Of a stretch of 64,000 nucleotides of DNA, positions 11,201 to 23,528 are shown one piece after another (the first letter of the stretch is position 1; each line of letters starts with the position of its first letter). The notes under the pieces are model-generated. The model saw only the letters and a program-made list of their open reading frames with translations. It ran no database searches and was not told where the DNA came from. The translations under genes were made by a program, and so were the position numbers. This DNA comes from Rana temporaria (taxonomy: Eukaryota > Chordata > Amphibia > Anura > Ranidae), in contig NC_053489.1 of the NCBI RefSeq assembly GCF_905171775.1, positions 389,783,849-389,847,848 of the forward strand. The letters are read 5' to 3'.

Positions 11201-11827
11201 AGGTCGATGCGGGACATGGTTCGATAAGTGCTAAACAAACAGGTAAACTCCCTGGCAGAGGGATGAAAATGACGCCAAATGTCCGTCATATTAAAGGCAG
11301 TCGCCCAATTGGCGAGGCCATGCTGCTGGGAACTGGAGGCATGAAGTCTGTCCAGGTCCCTAGACAGAACCAAATTAAAGTCACCAATAACGAAGGACAT
11401 TGTCAACATTATACATCGTAGCCTGCTGCATAATCGAGTGTAGGACATCTAAGTCAGCCGGGGGAGGCAAGTATATCCCCACTATCACAAAGGGGACCTC
11501 CGAGATCAGAGCATGTAAAAGCACGTATCTGCCCCCGGAGTCCAATTTCAGATCCAGAAGCCGAAATGGCAGGGATCTGTGCACTAGAATACCAACCCCT
11601 CTTGCGTAGTTAGAGTAGGGAGCATGATAGTGTGCACCAACCCACGCCCACTTCAGACTCAGGATTCGCGACCACATAAGGTGCGTCTCCTGCAGGACAC
11701 GCACCTGAGGGTGTAAATTCCTCAAAAAATTAAGCACCAGAGAGCGCTTGACAGCAGAACTCAGTCCTCTCACATTCCACAAAACCACCATGCACTCAGC
11801 CATGAGGGGGCCGTAGGAAAATAACAA
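8279..11827 (-). pseudogene. L1 ORF2: endonuclease and reverse transcriptase, broken
   Basis: Read on the minus strand, the product starts with an APE-type endonuclease: VLWNVRGLSS, VLQETHL, VIGDFNLVL and GISDHAPISV carry the N, E, D and SDH active-site blocks. A reverse transcriptase follows with VPKPGKDPEGCASYRPISL, ASLDAEKAFDSVE (motif A), RRGTRQGCPLSP and YADDTLLYL (catalytic YADD). The C-terminal region continues to about 8279 and ends with a Cys/His-poor tail. The frame is broken in at least four places (near 11400, 10690-10860, 10040 and 9110), so no full protein can be made. It is the catalytic engine of an L1 retrotransposon, nicking DNA and priming reverse transcription. Confidence 0.9.
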
Positions 11828-12856
11828 AGGAGAAATCCCATCGGCCGAGACTGGGGCCGATGTGTCAGGGGGGAGAAAAACCCAACCCCGGGCCCACCGG
11901 AGCCAAACGGCTCCCTAGCCTCCGCAAGATAGCGTACCAAGTAGTCATCCAGAATTTATGAGAGAATACAGACATAAGACCAACTATAACTAAACATACA
12001 AAAAATAACAAACTCAACCAAGCAGAACCTGCCTCCTCCCCTCCCCCCCACCCCATGCACCTCGAAACAGTGAGGAGCACTTAAGTCCCATAACACCCAC
12101 AGTTCAGTAACCAATAACTAAGGTTGGGGTCGTGTAACCAGAACAGAGCAGCACATCACTCTAAAAACGGTAGTTCTAGGAGCGTAAGTAACATCAGTTT
12201 CTGCCCCATGCTGCTAGAGTGATGTTAATCAAGTGTAATATTCATCGTTCTCCTGACCAGGCAGGGGCACATTCTTGGAAGTTAGTTGCAGGAAACCAGT
12301 AGTAAAACAATGGACAAAAAGCAAGAATAAAAATGAAAAAAGAAAAAAGTATAAAAATAAGAAAGTCGGGCAATAGGAAAGAGTTACCGGACAAAATGGA
12401 ATGGGATTGTGGATCAAAGGTGAAGTAGGCGACGGGCAGCGATGGTCGGGCAACTCAGGCCTCCAGGGCACTAGTAGTCAGGAGGATCCCAGGCAACAGT
12501 GCTGACCTAAGGCCAACGGACTATGGGCCCCTCAGCGCCAGCCACCATACAGGGGGGGGGAATCCAGGAACAGGGCAAAGGGGGAAGAAGAACCGTCCCC
12601 AGTTGGGACCCATGGCAAGGACCAGGCAAGACTAGCAGCCGTTAGCAGGATAGGAGAATGGCCAGGGAGCCAGCCGCAATGAAGTTCAGCAACATGGGGA
12701 CAGTCCGGACATCCCACCAGCACAGCTACAGGACAGGGACACCCTGGAGACTCACCCCACAGGGGAGAAAGAAACAGTCTTACCCGGCAACTGCGCCATA
12801 AGAGAGTCCATTCCACCATCCCAGCAATCAGACAGGCGGCACCACGTCGAAGTCAT

Positions 12857-13846
12857 CTACTTAGGGCAGAGTTTCAACCCAGGCAGAGGCATCCTTTGGG
12901 GTGGTAAAAAAAAAACGGACTGTCTCCCCATCCACCACGCGTAGCTTAGCCGGGAACAGAATACTATACTTGATCCCCTTGCGCCGGAGGGCAGCCTTGA
13001 CTCCATCAAAGGAATGACGCTGCCGCTGGGTCTCCATGGTGTAGTTGGGAAACGGCAGGAGCTTGACATTACGGTAGGGCAGTTCGCCCGCAACTCAGGA
13101 TGCCTGGAGTAGCTCATCACGATCACGAAAATTAAGCAGTCGGAGAATAAAGGTGCGAGCAGGCGCTCCCTCCGGCCCAGGCCTAGGTGGCACTCGGTGA
13201 GCACGCTCCACCGCAAAGTATTGGGAGAGCTGGGCTGACGGCATCAAAGACCGGAGGAGTTCCTCGGCAAACTGGGCATGGGCCCATCCCTCCACTCCCT
13301 CCGGGAGTCCCACAACCCGTAGGTTGTTTCGGCAACTCCTATTTTCGGCGTCCTCGGCGCGGTTTTCTAGAGCACGGACCTTGGATTGTAGGGCCCGAAT
13401 AGAGGAGTCATGGTCAGCAACCATATCTTCCGCCTCACCAAGCCGCCGCTCAGCCTCTGTCACCCGCAAGCGAAACTTGTCAAAATCCTGGCGGATAAGA
13501 CTGACATCCAGCTGGACTTCCTCATTCTTGGTGGTCAAAGCTGCCTGGCATGAAGAAATAGCCACCATGACTTCAGGGATTCCCGGGGGGAGCCCCCCTC
13601 GTGGTCAGTCTGCGACGCCATATTGCATAGGCGCGCAGGAGGTGGCAGGGGTTCAACAGTCGGCAAAGCGTCCTCCGGGATAAACTGGGGGAATTTCAAC
13701 TTCTTGCCTTTCTTCTGACTCCCCGCAGCTTTAGGCGGCATCCAGGGAGGTAGGGGACCCCCAGGGCAGGTCCGGTCAGGAGAAACAGGAGAAAAAGCGG
13801 ATCGCACTCTAGGAGAGCACAGGGAACACGTCTGCTCAGTCCGCAA
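12857..13846 (-). pseudogene. L1 ORF1: coiled-coil RNA-binding protein, broken
   Basis: The N-terminal part includes MPPKAAGSQKKGKKLKFPQF (basic, start near 13742). A heptad-rich coiled coil follows (VADHDSSIRALQSKVRALEN), then the RRM-like core with NNLRVVGLPEGVEG and FAVERAHRVPPRPGPEGAPA. This layout is that of L1 ORF1p, which trimerises and binds element RNA. At least two frame changes are present (about 13560 and 13100), the last part continuing to about 12857 in another frame. The matching ORF1 in the second L1 (61850-62785) is intact and supports this reading. Confidence 0.85.
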
Positions 13847-14254
13847 TGCCGGCCATGCCCCCCGAAATTTGGCTCTTTACCACGTGACCTGCTGTGTCCA
13901 ATCACAGCCAGTCACAATTGTAAACAAACAGCACTGGATCGGCTGTCTCTGGGCTCTCCTCACACACCGATCCTGTGCGAGAAGGAGAAGAGTGAACAGT
14001 GAGTTACAGTTAGTGTGTACATAATAGTACTGTGTCCAGATTGCCCCCCCCCGAATAAAGAGTACCTGTCGCCCCCCCCATCAGGAGTACCTGTCGCCCC
14101 CATCAGGAGTACCTCAGTACCTGTCGCCCCCATCGGGAGTACCTCAGTACCTGTCGCCCCCATCAGGACTACCTGTCCCGTGAGCCCAGCAGCCAATTTC
14201 TAGCTGACGTACAGCCAATTAGTCCCTATCTTGCAGCCCTGTCATACAGCCACC

Positions 14255-16061
14255 ATGTCCAGAAGATTATACACCCCAGAAGAGGCATAATAAATGCTAA
14301 CCCAGACCAATGAGAGCAGCGGGGAGCTCTCACCGCCCCAGTACAGTTCTGATTCCAGTTTTGGTTCGGAGTACGAACCCCCCGAAATCAGTACATCCGA
14401 ATCGGAGGAGGAAGTAGTCCGTCCAAAAAGACGGTCTGAACTCCAGGCAGCTACCAGCAGCGCCGGACACCCCAGTGGCCAATCAGCAAATGCTAACGGC
14501 GCTAGACCCCAGGAGGAAAGGCCCAGTACAAGCTCTGGAATTCCACGCCGAGGAAGTAGGGACCAAACCCATCTTCCGGGTGGCTTGGCCAACCCGTTGT
14601 GGCTGCCTTCTAGCACTGGGTCAGCCACAAACCCCCCCCCCCACTTTCACAACACAGCCAGGTGTGCAGGCCAACACCGAAGGTTTCTCTGAAATCTTTT
14701 TTTTCCCTGATGAGTTCCTTCAAAGCATCATAGACCAAACAAATCTTTTAGCACGTCAGTACATACAAAACAACCCCAACTCATACTATGCCCGCCCTTT
14801 TGAATGGAGACCCCTAACAATGGAGGATCTAAGATTGTTTTTAGGCCTTACGCTGAACATGGGGCTTACAAAAAAAATGAACTTCATTCATATTGGTCTA
14901 AAAAGCCCATCCACCATATGCCAATTTTTTTCAGCTACGATGTCCAGGTCCCGCTATGACATGATCATACGGTTCCTGCATTTCAGTGACAACTCGCAGT
15001 GCCCCCCCCCCCCCCGAAATCATACAGACTTTGATAGATTGTATGAACTTCGCCCCCTAATAGATTTTTTTAATAAAAAGTTTGCCGAACTTTACATCCC
15101 GGAACAGAACATCTCTGTGGACGAATCCCTGGTCCAGTTCACAGGCCGGCTGGGAATCAAACAGTATATTCCCAGTAAGAGAGCGAGGTATGGCTTGAAG
15201 CTAAAGAAGCTCTGCGAAAGCTCCTCCGGCTATGTGAATGCCTTTCGTGTGTACGAAGGCAGACTCCCAGCTCCAGCCCCCTAAATGTCCATCGTATATG
15301 GGAATAAGCGGGAAAATTGTATGGGAGTTGGCATTCCCACTCTTCAAAAGGGGTATAACATATACATGGACAATTACTACACAAGTCTGCCCCTTTTTCG
15401 CCACCTATTCCTGAAAAAAACGTGGTACTGCATGTAAGAACAGGAAAGGCTTCCCACAGAGTTTAGTCACTACAAGGCTACAAAGGGGGGAATCGGCAAG
15501 CCTGAGGAACGAAGAAGTTTTGGCCGTGAAGTGGAGGGATAAGAAAGACGTTTACATCATGTCGACTATCCACAATGACACCTCAGTGAAACTTAACAGG
15601 AGACGCGGTACCGTTCAAAAGCCTTTACGATCAAATGATGCAGCCCTATCTTTCAATACGAAAGTCTATTTTTCTGGTATAAAAAAGTTGCAATATACTT
15701 CTTCCATATGGCCCTTTATAATTCATACGTCACTTATCAAAAATCAACGGAAATGCCCATCCCCTTTATCAGATTTATCAAAAATATCATCACTGCCCTG
15801 ATCTATCAGCAAGGCTCCGCCCCACAAAGAATTTGCTCCGATTGTGTCAGCAGACTGCACGAGCGCCATTTTCCTGACAATATTCCACCATCAGCAACCG
15901 GAAGAAGACGCCAAAAAAAATGTCGGGTGTGCAGCAAAAGTGGAATTAGGAAAGACACCAGCTACCATTGTCCCGACTATCCCTCCCAACCTGGCCTATG
16001 TATTACACCATGCTTCAAGCGATATCACTCTTTCGAAAAAAAATATTTAATAAAAAAATGA
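14255..16061 (+). pseudogene. piggyBac transposase, decayed
   Basis: The start MSRRLYTPEEA at 14255 is followed by two stop codons and then the acidic, serine-rich N-terminal region. After a frame change in the C run near 14635 the DDE core appears: LFLGLTLNMGL, SRYDMIIRFLHFSDN, NISVDESLV (first catalytic D) and YIPSKRARYGLKLK. Further frame changes follow near 15285 and 15345, then YMDNYYTSLPLFRHLF (second D). The segment that should hold the third catalytic aspartate (a GGVD-type motif) looks deleted near 15610-15640. The end, from about 15905, is a Cys/His-rich zinc-binding domain with KCRVC, HCPDY and CITPC. It cannot encode an active enzyme. Confidence 0.85.
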
Positions 16062-16910
16062 TTAACCCAAATTAATAAAAAAGACTGCCACTTCCCCGTT
16101 TTTCAATTTCTGTGCCGATTTCCCTGCTGCCTCAACCAACCTAGTGCCTCAACTCAACTGACCCTGGCCTGTTTATCGACTATGCCTCTGCCTGTTGTCT
16201 GCATTGTTTATCCGCCATGTTTCTGCTTTTCACGTGAACTGACCCTGGACTATCGACTATGCTTCTGCCTGCCGTCTGCATTGTTTATCCGCCATGTTTC
16301 TGCCTTTCACATGAACTGGCCCTGGACTGTATCGACTATGCCTCTGCCTCTGCCTGCGGTCTATTTCTGCCTTTTACCTGCACTGATCTCGGCTTGTTGA
16401 CCATGTTTTTGCCTGCCCCTTGGACTGATCTTGCACCCTGCTACACAGGGGTCTCACATATGTAAGGGGCTCCAGAATACTGTTCGGAGTTGAGAAATCC
16501 AGTTTTTGATTTTCTGTGTTCCCAGAACAGTGTCTGGTTGCCCGGAGGCTTCAAATCGATTTTGGTGGGCGAAGCCTCTACCCCTGTCCCCATTCTTTCC
16601 TGACCGAGGCCCTAAACCTGATGGTCCTGCCTGCTGCCTGGACCAATACTTTGGCTGCACTAACCATATTTCTGCCTGTGGCCTGTACTATGGACAGTAT
16701 TCCTGCCTGCTGCATGGACTATCCTTTTGCTGCTGCTGACCACATCTGCCTGCTACCTAGACCGATGCTCTCCTCTGTGGACCACTGCACTACTAAAACC
16801 GCAGGTAATCTTTTCTTTGCTCAGAAGAATGTATTTTGGTATGTACAGTACATGCTATGGGTTAGAAATATGAAGGACCTTCAACAATGTCATAGGTTGG
16901 CAAGAATTTG
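16062..16910 (+). other. piggyBac 3' region with loose tandem repeats
   Basis: This is non-coding sequence downstream of the transposase. From 16175 to 16450 a unit of about 80-90 bases recurs, with CTGCATTGTTTATCCGCCAT and GACTATGC..CTGCCTG motifs. Frames here are short and repeat-driven. Confidence 0.5.
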
Positions 16911-18330
16911 TGTGTAATTTATGCTCCTAGAACGCCTGCAGGTGCTACTTGGATGTTGGACTTCTGTATGTGGCAAGGCTGTGTAAAAGTCTCACAAATG
17001 TGGTATTGCCATACTCAGGAGTAGCAGAATACATTTTGGGGTGTCATTTTTGCCATGTACATGCAGGGCCTTCAAAAGTGTAACAGGTAGTTGAGAGATT
17101 AGGGGCCAGATTCACGTAGATCAGCGGAGGCAAGTGGCTAATTCACAAACCACTTACCTCCAAACTTGCGGCGGCGGATCCTAAATCCCCCGGCGGAATT
17201 CAAATTCCGCGGCTAGGGGGAGTGTACTATTTAAATCAGGCGCGTTCCCGCGCCGATTTAAATGCGCATGCGCCGTCCGGGGAATTTCCCGGCGTGCATT
17301 GCTCCCACTGACGTCACTAGGACGTCAGTGGTTTCGACGTGAGCGTGACTTGCGACGCGCGTGTTTGTGAATCGGCGTACGCAAACGACGTTAGAAAATT
17401 CAAATTCGACGCGGGAACGCCGGCTATACTTAACATTGGCTGCGCCTGATAAAAGCAGGGGTAAGTATACGACGGGAAAGCCGCTACGGAAACGTTGTAA
17501 GAAGACTGCGTCGGGTCCGCGTACGTTCGTGAATTTGCGTATCTCGCTGATTTACATATTATTCAAGGTAAATCAGCGGGAACGCCCCCGGCGCCATTTT
17601 TAAATCGAAAATAAGATCCGACAGTGTAACACATTGTAACACTGTCGGATCTAAGCCCTATCTATGCGTAACTGATTCTATGAATCAGGCGCATAGATAG
17701 GACCAGTGTAAGTCAGAGATACGATGGTGTATCTGTAGATACACCGTCGTATCTCTTTGTGAATCTGGCCCAAGATGTGTAATTTATGCTCCTAGAACGC
17801 CTGAAGGTGCTACTTCGATGTTCGGCCTCTGTATGTGGCCAGGCTGTGTAAAAGTCCCACACATGTGGTATCACCATACTCAGGAGGAGTAGCAGAATGT
17901 ATTTTGGGGTGTCCATTTTTGCTATGTGTTAGAAATAGCTTTATAAATGGACAACTTTGTGTGTAAAAAAAAAAAAAGAAAAATCTTCATTTTTTTTTCC
18001 ACATTTTCAAAAAACTTCTGGAAAAAAATGAACCGTTCAAAAGACTAATTATGCCTCATAGATTATACGTTGGGGTGTTAGCTTTCCAAAATGGGGTCAT
18101 TTTGTGGGCGTTTTCATTGTCCTGGTGCGCCAGGGCCTTCAAAAATGTAACAGGTGGTTGAGAGATTAGATGTGTAATTTATGCTCCTAGAACGCCTGAA
18201 GGTGCTACTTCAATGTTCGGCCTCTGTATGTGGCCAGGCTGTGTAAAAGTCCCACACATGTGGTATCACCATACTCGGGATGAGCAGCAGAATGTATTTT
18301 GGGGTGTCATTGTAAGTATGCATGTGATGT
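16911..18330 (+). repeat. Three internal repeats of the piggyBac 3' region
   Basis: A block starting TGTGTAATTTATGCTCCTAG and running through TGTAAAAGTC.CACA.ATGTGG to GTATTTTGGGGTGTC occurs at about 16911, 17773 and 18172. The first two copies are separated by the fold-back element at 17103-17771. Comparison with the third copy gives the original sequence at that insertion point (GAGATTAGATGTG). Confidence 0.7.
17103..17771. mobile_element. Fold-back MITE, GGGCCAGATTCAC type
   Basis: The outer ends are GGGCCAGATTCACGTAGATC-like at the left and GTGAATCTGGCCC at the right. Internal inverted blocks include GATCCGACAGTGTAA facing its reverse complement at 17614-17655. The element interrupts the piggyBac 3' repeat, and the uninterrupted sequence is seen at 18164. 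A second copy of the family is at 46854-47498, and a truncated one ends near 34940. It has no coding capacity. Confidence 0.75.
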
Positions 18331-19134
18331 GTGAGAGAACTAACTTGTTATGACAATTTTGTGTAAGAAAAAAAAAAAATGAATTTTCCCAAGAATTGTG
18401 GGAAAAAATTACAACTTCAAAAAATTCACCATGCCTCTTACTAAATACCTTGGAAAGTCTACTTTCCAAAAAGGGGTAATTTGGGGGGTATTTGTACTTT
18501 CCTGGCTTGTTAGGGTCTCAAGAAATGATAGGACGTCAGTACATCAGCTGTGATCAGATGATGTGATAATTTTTCAATGATTTGCACCATAGCTTGTAGA
18601 CTCTAACGTTCACAGAGACCAAATAATATCCACTAATTTGGGTTATTTTTACCAAAGATATGTAGCAGTATAAATTTTGGGCCAAATTTCTGAAGAAAAA
18701 TTATTTCTTTGCAAAATTTTTAAGATAGAAACTAAAACTTTTTTTTATTATTTTCTCTTTTTTTTTATTATATTGTAAAAAATAAAAAACCCAGCGGTGA
18801 TTAAATACCACTAGAGTTGAGCGGACAGCTGGATGTTCGGGTTCGGACCCGAACCCAGACTTTGAAAAAAAAGTTCGGGTTCGGGACCAAAAAGGAACCC
18901 GGACTTTGACCCAAACCCGAACGCCATTGAAGTCAATGGGGACCTGGACTTTTGACTACAAAAATGTCTCTAAAAAAAGAAAGGGCTGTAGGGCTGCAAA
19001 TGGCAGCAAAATGTCGGGAAGAGCATGGCAAGTACTCTGGAAATAAATGTGGATAGGGAAATAACTTAAAATAACATAAAAAAAATTTAAGTAAAAAATA
19101 TAATGATTTTTGACCTTTGAGGACGAGGTCCATA

Positions 19135-20054
19135 CAGTTTTGTTCAAAATTATTGAACCCCCCAATGCTGTAAAGGGTTTTAGGGAATTTAGTGTACATT
19201 TGTAATTGTATTCAGAATGAAATCCTACAAGGACTTCATAAAGAACCATATGCAACTAATATGACATCAATTGGTTTTGTAATACAGTAGTAAATGCAAA
19301 ATTCAAGGCAATGGGCACTGTTGAAACGCTACCTGGTCGTGGCAGAAAGAAGATGCTGACTTTGACTGCTGTGCGCTACCTGAAGCGTAGAGTGGAGAAA
19401 AGTCCCCGTGTGACTGCTGAGGAACTGAGAAAATATTTGTCAGATGTGGGTACTGAAGTTTCTGCTCAGACAATACGGCGCACACTGCGTAATGAAGGCC
19501 TCCAACTCCCAGGCGCACCCCCTTGCTGTCTCCAAAGAATAAGAGTCGACTGCAGTATGCCGAAAGTCATGTGGGCAAACCACACACGTTTTGGGATTGT
19601 GTTCTGTGGACAGATGAAACAAAATTACAACTGTTTGGGCCCATGGATCAACGCTATGTTTGGAGGAGGAAGAACAAGGCCTATGATTAAAAGAACACCT
19701 TGCCTACTGTGAAGCATGGCTGGGGGTCAATCATGATTTGGGGCTGTTTTGCTTCTGCAGGTACAGGGAAGCTTCAGCGTGTGCAAGGTACCATGAATTC
19801 TCTTCAGTACCAGGAGATATTGGATGACAATGTGATGCAGTCCGTCACAAACCTGAGGCTTGGGAGACGTTGGACCTTTCAACAGGACAATGATCCCAAG
19901 CATACCTCCAACTCCACTAGAGCATGGTTGCAGATTAAAAGCTGGAACATTTTGGAGTGGCCATCGCAGTCACCAGACTTAAATCCGATTGAGAACCTCT
20001 GGTGGGACTTAAAGAAAGCAGTTGCAGTGCGCAAGCCTAAGAATGTGACTGAAG
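19135..20054 (+). mobile_element. Truncated Tc1 element inside the hAT element
   Basis: The left end follows a TA dinucleotide (19133-19134) and reads CAGTTTTGTTCAAAATTATT, a Tc1-type terminus. Transposase sequence runs from about 19311 to 20052 and stops abruptly where a GGAGGAGG-rich segment begins, so the right end is missing. The piece lies within the hAT boundaries and must have inserted after or with that element. Confidence 0.75.
19311..20052 (+). pseudogene. Tc1 transposase, frameshifted and truncated
   Basis: The N-terminal part has a helix-turn-helix-like segment (LPGRGRKKMLT, LKRRVEKSPRVTAEELRKYL). A frameshift near 19590 throws the first aspartate block (read in another frame as a WTDETK motif) out of register. 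From 19700 the catalytic half is clear: PTVKHGWGSIMIWGCF, FQQDNDPKHTS (second D) and DLNPIENLWWDLK (glutamate). The frame then enters an unrelated Gly-rich stretch, so the last 40 or so residues of the family are lost. It is inactive. Confidence 0.85.
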
Positions 20055-20166
20055 GTGGAAGCGGCGGTGGAGGAGGAGGAGGAGTAGGTAGCCAACACAG
20101 CAGGTTTTGGTTTTTAATTGATTTATTTTTTAAATTAGGGTAAACCCCAAAATAGTGAGACAGATC

Positions 20167-20336
20167 TAGGGTTGCTACCTCATCCCTTTAAACCTGAACA
20201 CAGAGTTACACAGGTTCTGGGGCTAATTTGATGTTGATAAGGCACCAAGTGAGTTTAATTAGCAGCACCTTAATCAGCCAGAACACCTGTGTAATTAATA
20301 TGTTTTTGCTTTGAAAGGGATGAGATGGCAACCCTA
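20167..20336. mobile_element. Short hAT MITE (170 bp)
   Basis: The termini TAGGGTTGCTACCTCATCCC and GGGATGAGATGGCAACCCTA are inverted copies. The flanking octamers GACAGATC and GAAAGCTC match at 6 of 8 positions, fitting an aged 8-bp duplication. It has no coding capacity. Confidence 0.7.
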
Positions 20337-20381
20337 GAAAGCTCAGAAAAAAACAATGGCTGGGTAAGGCCGGCCCGGTGT

Positions 20382-23300
20382 CTATTCTGCACAAGGTAAG
20401 GACAACTCCTCTGGGATCCATGCCTGGTTCATTTTAATGAACGTGAGCTTGTCCACATTGGATCTGGACAGGCGGCTGCGCTTGTCTGTGATAACGCCCC
20501 CTGCCGTGCTAAATACACGTTCAGACAATACACTGGCCGCAGGGCAGGCCAGCACCTCCAAGGCGTAAAGGGCAAGCTCAGGCCATGTGCCCAATTTGGA
20601 GACCCAGAAGTTTAAGGGGGCATAGCCGTCATTCAGTACGTGTAGGGGTGTGCTCACATACTGCTCCACCATGTTGCTGAAATGCTGCCTCCTGCTAAAA
20701 CGTTCCATATCAGCTGGTGGTGCTGTTTGTTGTGGCGTGCTGACAAAGCTTTTCCACATTTCGGCCATGCTAACCCTGCCTTTTGAGCTGCTGGCGGTGC
20801 CCCTGCTGCGTTGGCGACCTCTTCCTCCTCCTCTACCTTCGCCTTCTGCTTCCACTGTGGCCTCGCTGCCAGGTGGGAATTGCACCAGCAGCGCGTCTAA
20901 CAGCGTGCGCTTGTATTCGCGCATGCGCTTGTATTCGCGCATCTTGCGTTCACGCTCCAGTGAGGGGATTAAGGACGGTACATTGTCCTTGTAACGGGGA
21001 TCCAGCAGCGTGGCCACCCAGTAATCAGCACCTGTCATAATGTGCGAAACACGCCGGTCGTTGCGGAGACACTGCAGCATGTAATTGCTCATGTGTGCCA
21101 GGCTGCCCAGAGGCAACGAAAAGCTGTCCTCTGTGGGAGGTGTATCATCTGTGTCCTCTGTATCCCCCCAGCCACGCACCAGTAATGGCCATGAGCTGGT
21201 CTGGATGCCATCCTGCTGTGAACATGGTTCCTCCTCCTCCTCCATGTCTTCCTCCTTCTCATCCGCGTCATCCTCCAGAACTGTGCCCTTGCTAGACAAT
21301 TGTGTACCTGGCCTTTGTTGGTGCACGAACCCACCCTCGGAACCACTTGTGAATGACAGCCCTGAAAGCCTTGCAAATGATCCCGATTCCTCCTCCTCCT
21401 GTGCCACATCCTCTTCCATCATCGCCCGTAGCGTTTTTTCAAGGAGGCATAGAAGTGGGATAGTCACGCTGAGAGCGGCGTCATTGGCACTGGCCATGTT
21501 GGTGGAGTACTCAAAACAGTGCAACAAGGCACACAGGTCTCGCATGGAGGCCCAGTTATTGGTGGTAAAGTGGTTCTGTTCCGCAGAGCGACTCACGCGT
21601 GCGTGCTGCAGCTGGAACTCCACTATCGCCTGCTGCTGCTCGCACAGTCTGGCCAGCATGTGCAAGGTGGAGTTCCACCTTGTGGGCACATCACATATGA
21701 GGCGGTGAGCGGGAAGGCCGAAGTTACGCTGCAGCGCTGCCAGGCGAGCAGCAGGGTGAGAACGCCGAAAGTGCGCACAGACGGCCCGCACTTTCTGCAG
21801 CAGCTGTGGCATATTGGGGTAAGTTCTCAGGAAACTCTGCACCACCAAATTCAGCACATGCGCCAGGCAAGGGATGTGCGTCAAACCGGCTAGGCCCAGA
21901 GCTGCTACGAGATTTTGCCCGTTATCGCACACCACCAGGCCCGGCTTGAGGCTCACTGACGCCAACCACTCATCGGTCTGTTGTTCCATGTCCCTCCACA
22001 ACTCCTGCGCGGTGTGTGGTTTTTCCCCCAAACAGGAAAGTTTTAAAACTGCCTGCTGGCGTTTACCCATGGCTGTGCTGAAGTTGGTGGTGAATTTGTT
22101 ACGCTGACTGGATGAGGAGGCGGTAGAGGATGAGGAAGCGGAGTAGAAGGAGTTAGGAACAGGAGGCAAACTGAAGCGCCCTGCAATCCTTGGTGGTGGA
22201 AGGACATGCGCCAAACTGCTATCCGCCTCAGGCCCAGCCGCCACTGCATTTACCCAGTGCGCTGTTAGGGAGATATAACGTCCCTGACCGTGCTTACTGG
22301 TTCACGTATCCGTAGTTAGGTGGACCTTGGCACAGATGGCGTTGCGCAGTGCACACCTGATTTTGTCCCCCACTTGGTTGTGCAGGGAAGGGATGGCTCA
22401 CCTGGAAAAGTAGTGGCGGCTCGGCACGACGTACTGTGGGACAGCCAATGCCATCAGGCTTTTAAAACTCTGCGTCTCCACCAGACGGAATGACAGCATT
22501 TCAAAGGCCAGTAACTTTGAAATGCTGGCATTCAGGGCCAGGGATCGCGGGTGGGTAGAGGGGTACTTCCTCTTACGCTCCAGTGTTTGGGAGATGGAGA
22601 GCTGAATGCTTCCATGGGACATTGTGGAGATGTTTGGTGACCCAGGTGGTAGTGTTGCTTGCCGGTCCTCTAATTGAGGGGTGGCAGGTGGCACTGTCAC
22701 TACGGAGGTGGATGAAGAGGCAGAGAGGCCCGAGACTGATGCAGAAGAGGAAGCAGGAGGAGCCAGAGACCTTTCTTGGTTTTTGAGGTGTCTACTCCAC
22801 TGGAGCTCGTGCTTTGCACTTAGATGCCTGGTCATGCAGGTTGTGCTCAGGTTGAGAATGTTTATGCCTCGCTTCAGGCTCTGATTGCACAACGTGCAAA
22901 CCACGCGTGTCTTGTCATCAGCACATTGTGTGAAGAACTGCCACGCTAGGGTACTCCTTGGACCTGGCTTTGGTGTGCTCGGTCCCTTGCTGCGTTGGGC
23001 AGTAGCAGGCGTACTGTCTAGGGGACGGACGCTCTGCTTTGGCACCCTGCTCCCTCTTCTGCTGTGCTGGTGGCTCTGTGCGACCACCGCCTCTTCCTCC
23101 GAACTACATGGGTCACCTGCATGAGGTTGATTCCATGTCGGGTCGAGGACCTCATCGTCCTCCACATCATCTTCCACCCAGTCTTCACCACTGCCCTCTT
23201 TGTCGGTCTGCACAATTGCAAAAGCACCAGCAGTTGGCAACTGTGTTTCATCATCATCATGCAAGACGTGCTATGATGGTCCCCCCATGAACTCAACCCA

Positions 23301-23528
23301 ATCTACTACCGCCTGTTCTGCTCCTGGCCTCAACATTCGTAGAGCTGAATTAGGCCCGACCAAATACCGCTGCAGGCTCTGTCGGCTACTCGCACCTGAG
23401 AAAGGTGTTTCACTTGTGCTTGTAGCTGGCACAGATCGACCACGTCTTCTCCCTGTAACAGGAGCTCCACCAGCAGCACCACGACCGCGGCCACGTCCCT
23501 TATTTGACGTTTTCCTCATATTTCTCAA
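20382..23528 (-). pseudogene. hAT transposase with BED zinc finger; one frame, three stops
   Basis: One minus-strand frame runs from the ATG at 23526-23528 to the stop at 20382 (about 1,048 codons). It holds only three internal stops: 23271-23273 (TAG), 22398-22400 (TGA) and 22302-22304 (TGA). Domains in order: a basic Arg/Gly N-terminus, an acidic linker, a BED finger (VVCTLCNQ with C-X2-C, then MTRHLSAKH with H-X4-H), an RNase H-like core starting at VHLTTDT, VVCDNGQNLVAALG, CLAHVLNLVV, an acidic insert, and a C-terminal hAT dimerisation domain (VLACPAASVLSERVFSTAGG). It would cut and paste its own element. Absence of frameshifts over 3.1 kb points to fairly recent inactivation. Confidence 0.9.

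Larger units (their letters stand above)
6424..13863 (-). mobile_element. L1/Tx1-type LINE, near full length, minus strand
   Basis: The element starts on the minus strand at 13863 and ends in a poly-A tail read as T's at 6424-6442. A polyadenylation signal, AATAAA on the minus strand, lies at 6459-6464. An 11-bp duplication GAAATTTGGCT flanks it (6413-6423 and 13864-13874). ORF1 (about 12857-13846) and ORF2 (about 8279-11827) are both recognisable but broken. The target was the centre of the palindrome GGTAAAGAGCCA...TGGCTCTTTACC in the piggyBac 5' region. A hAT element has inserted in its 3' untranslated region at 6589-8117. Confidence 0.85.
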
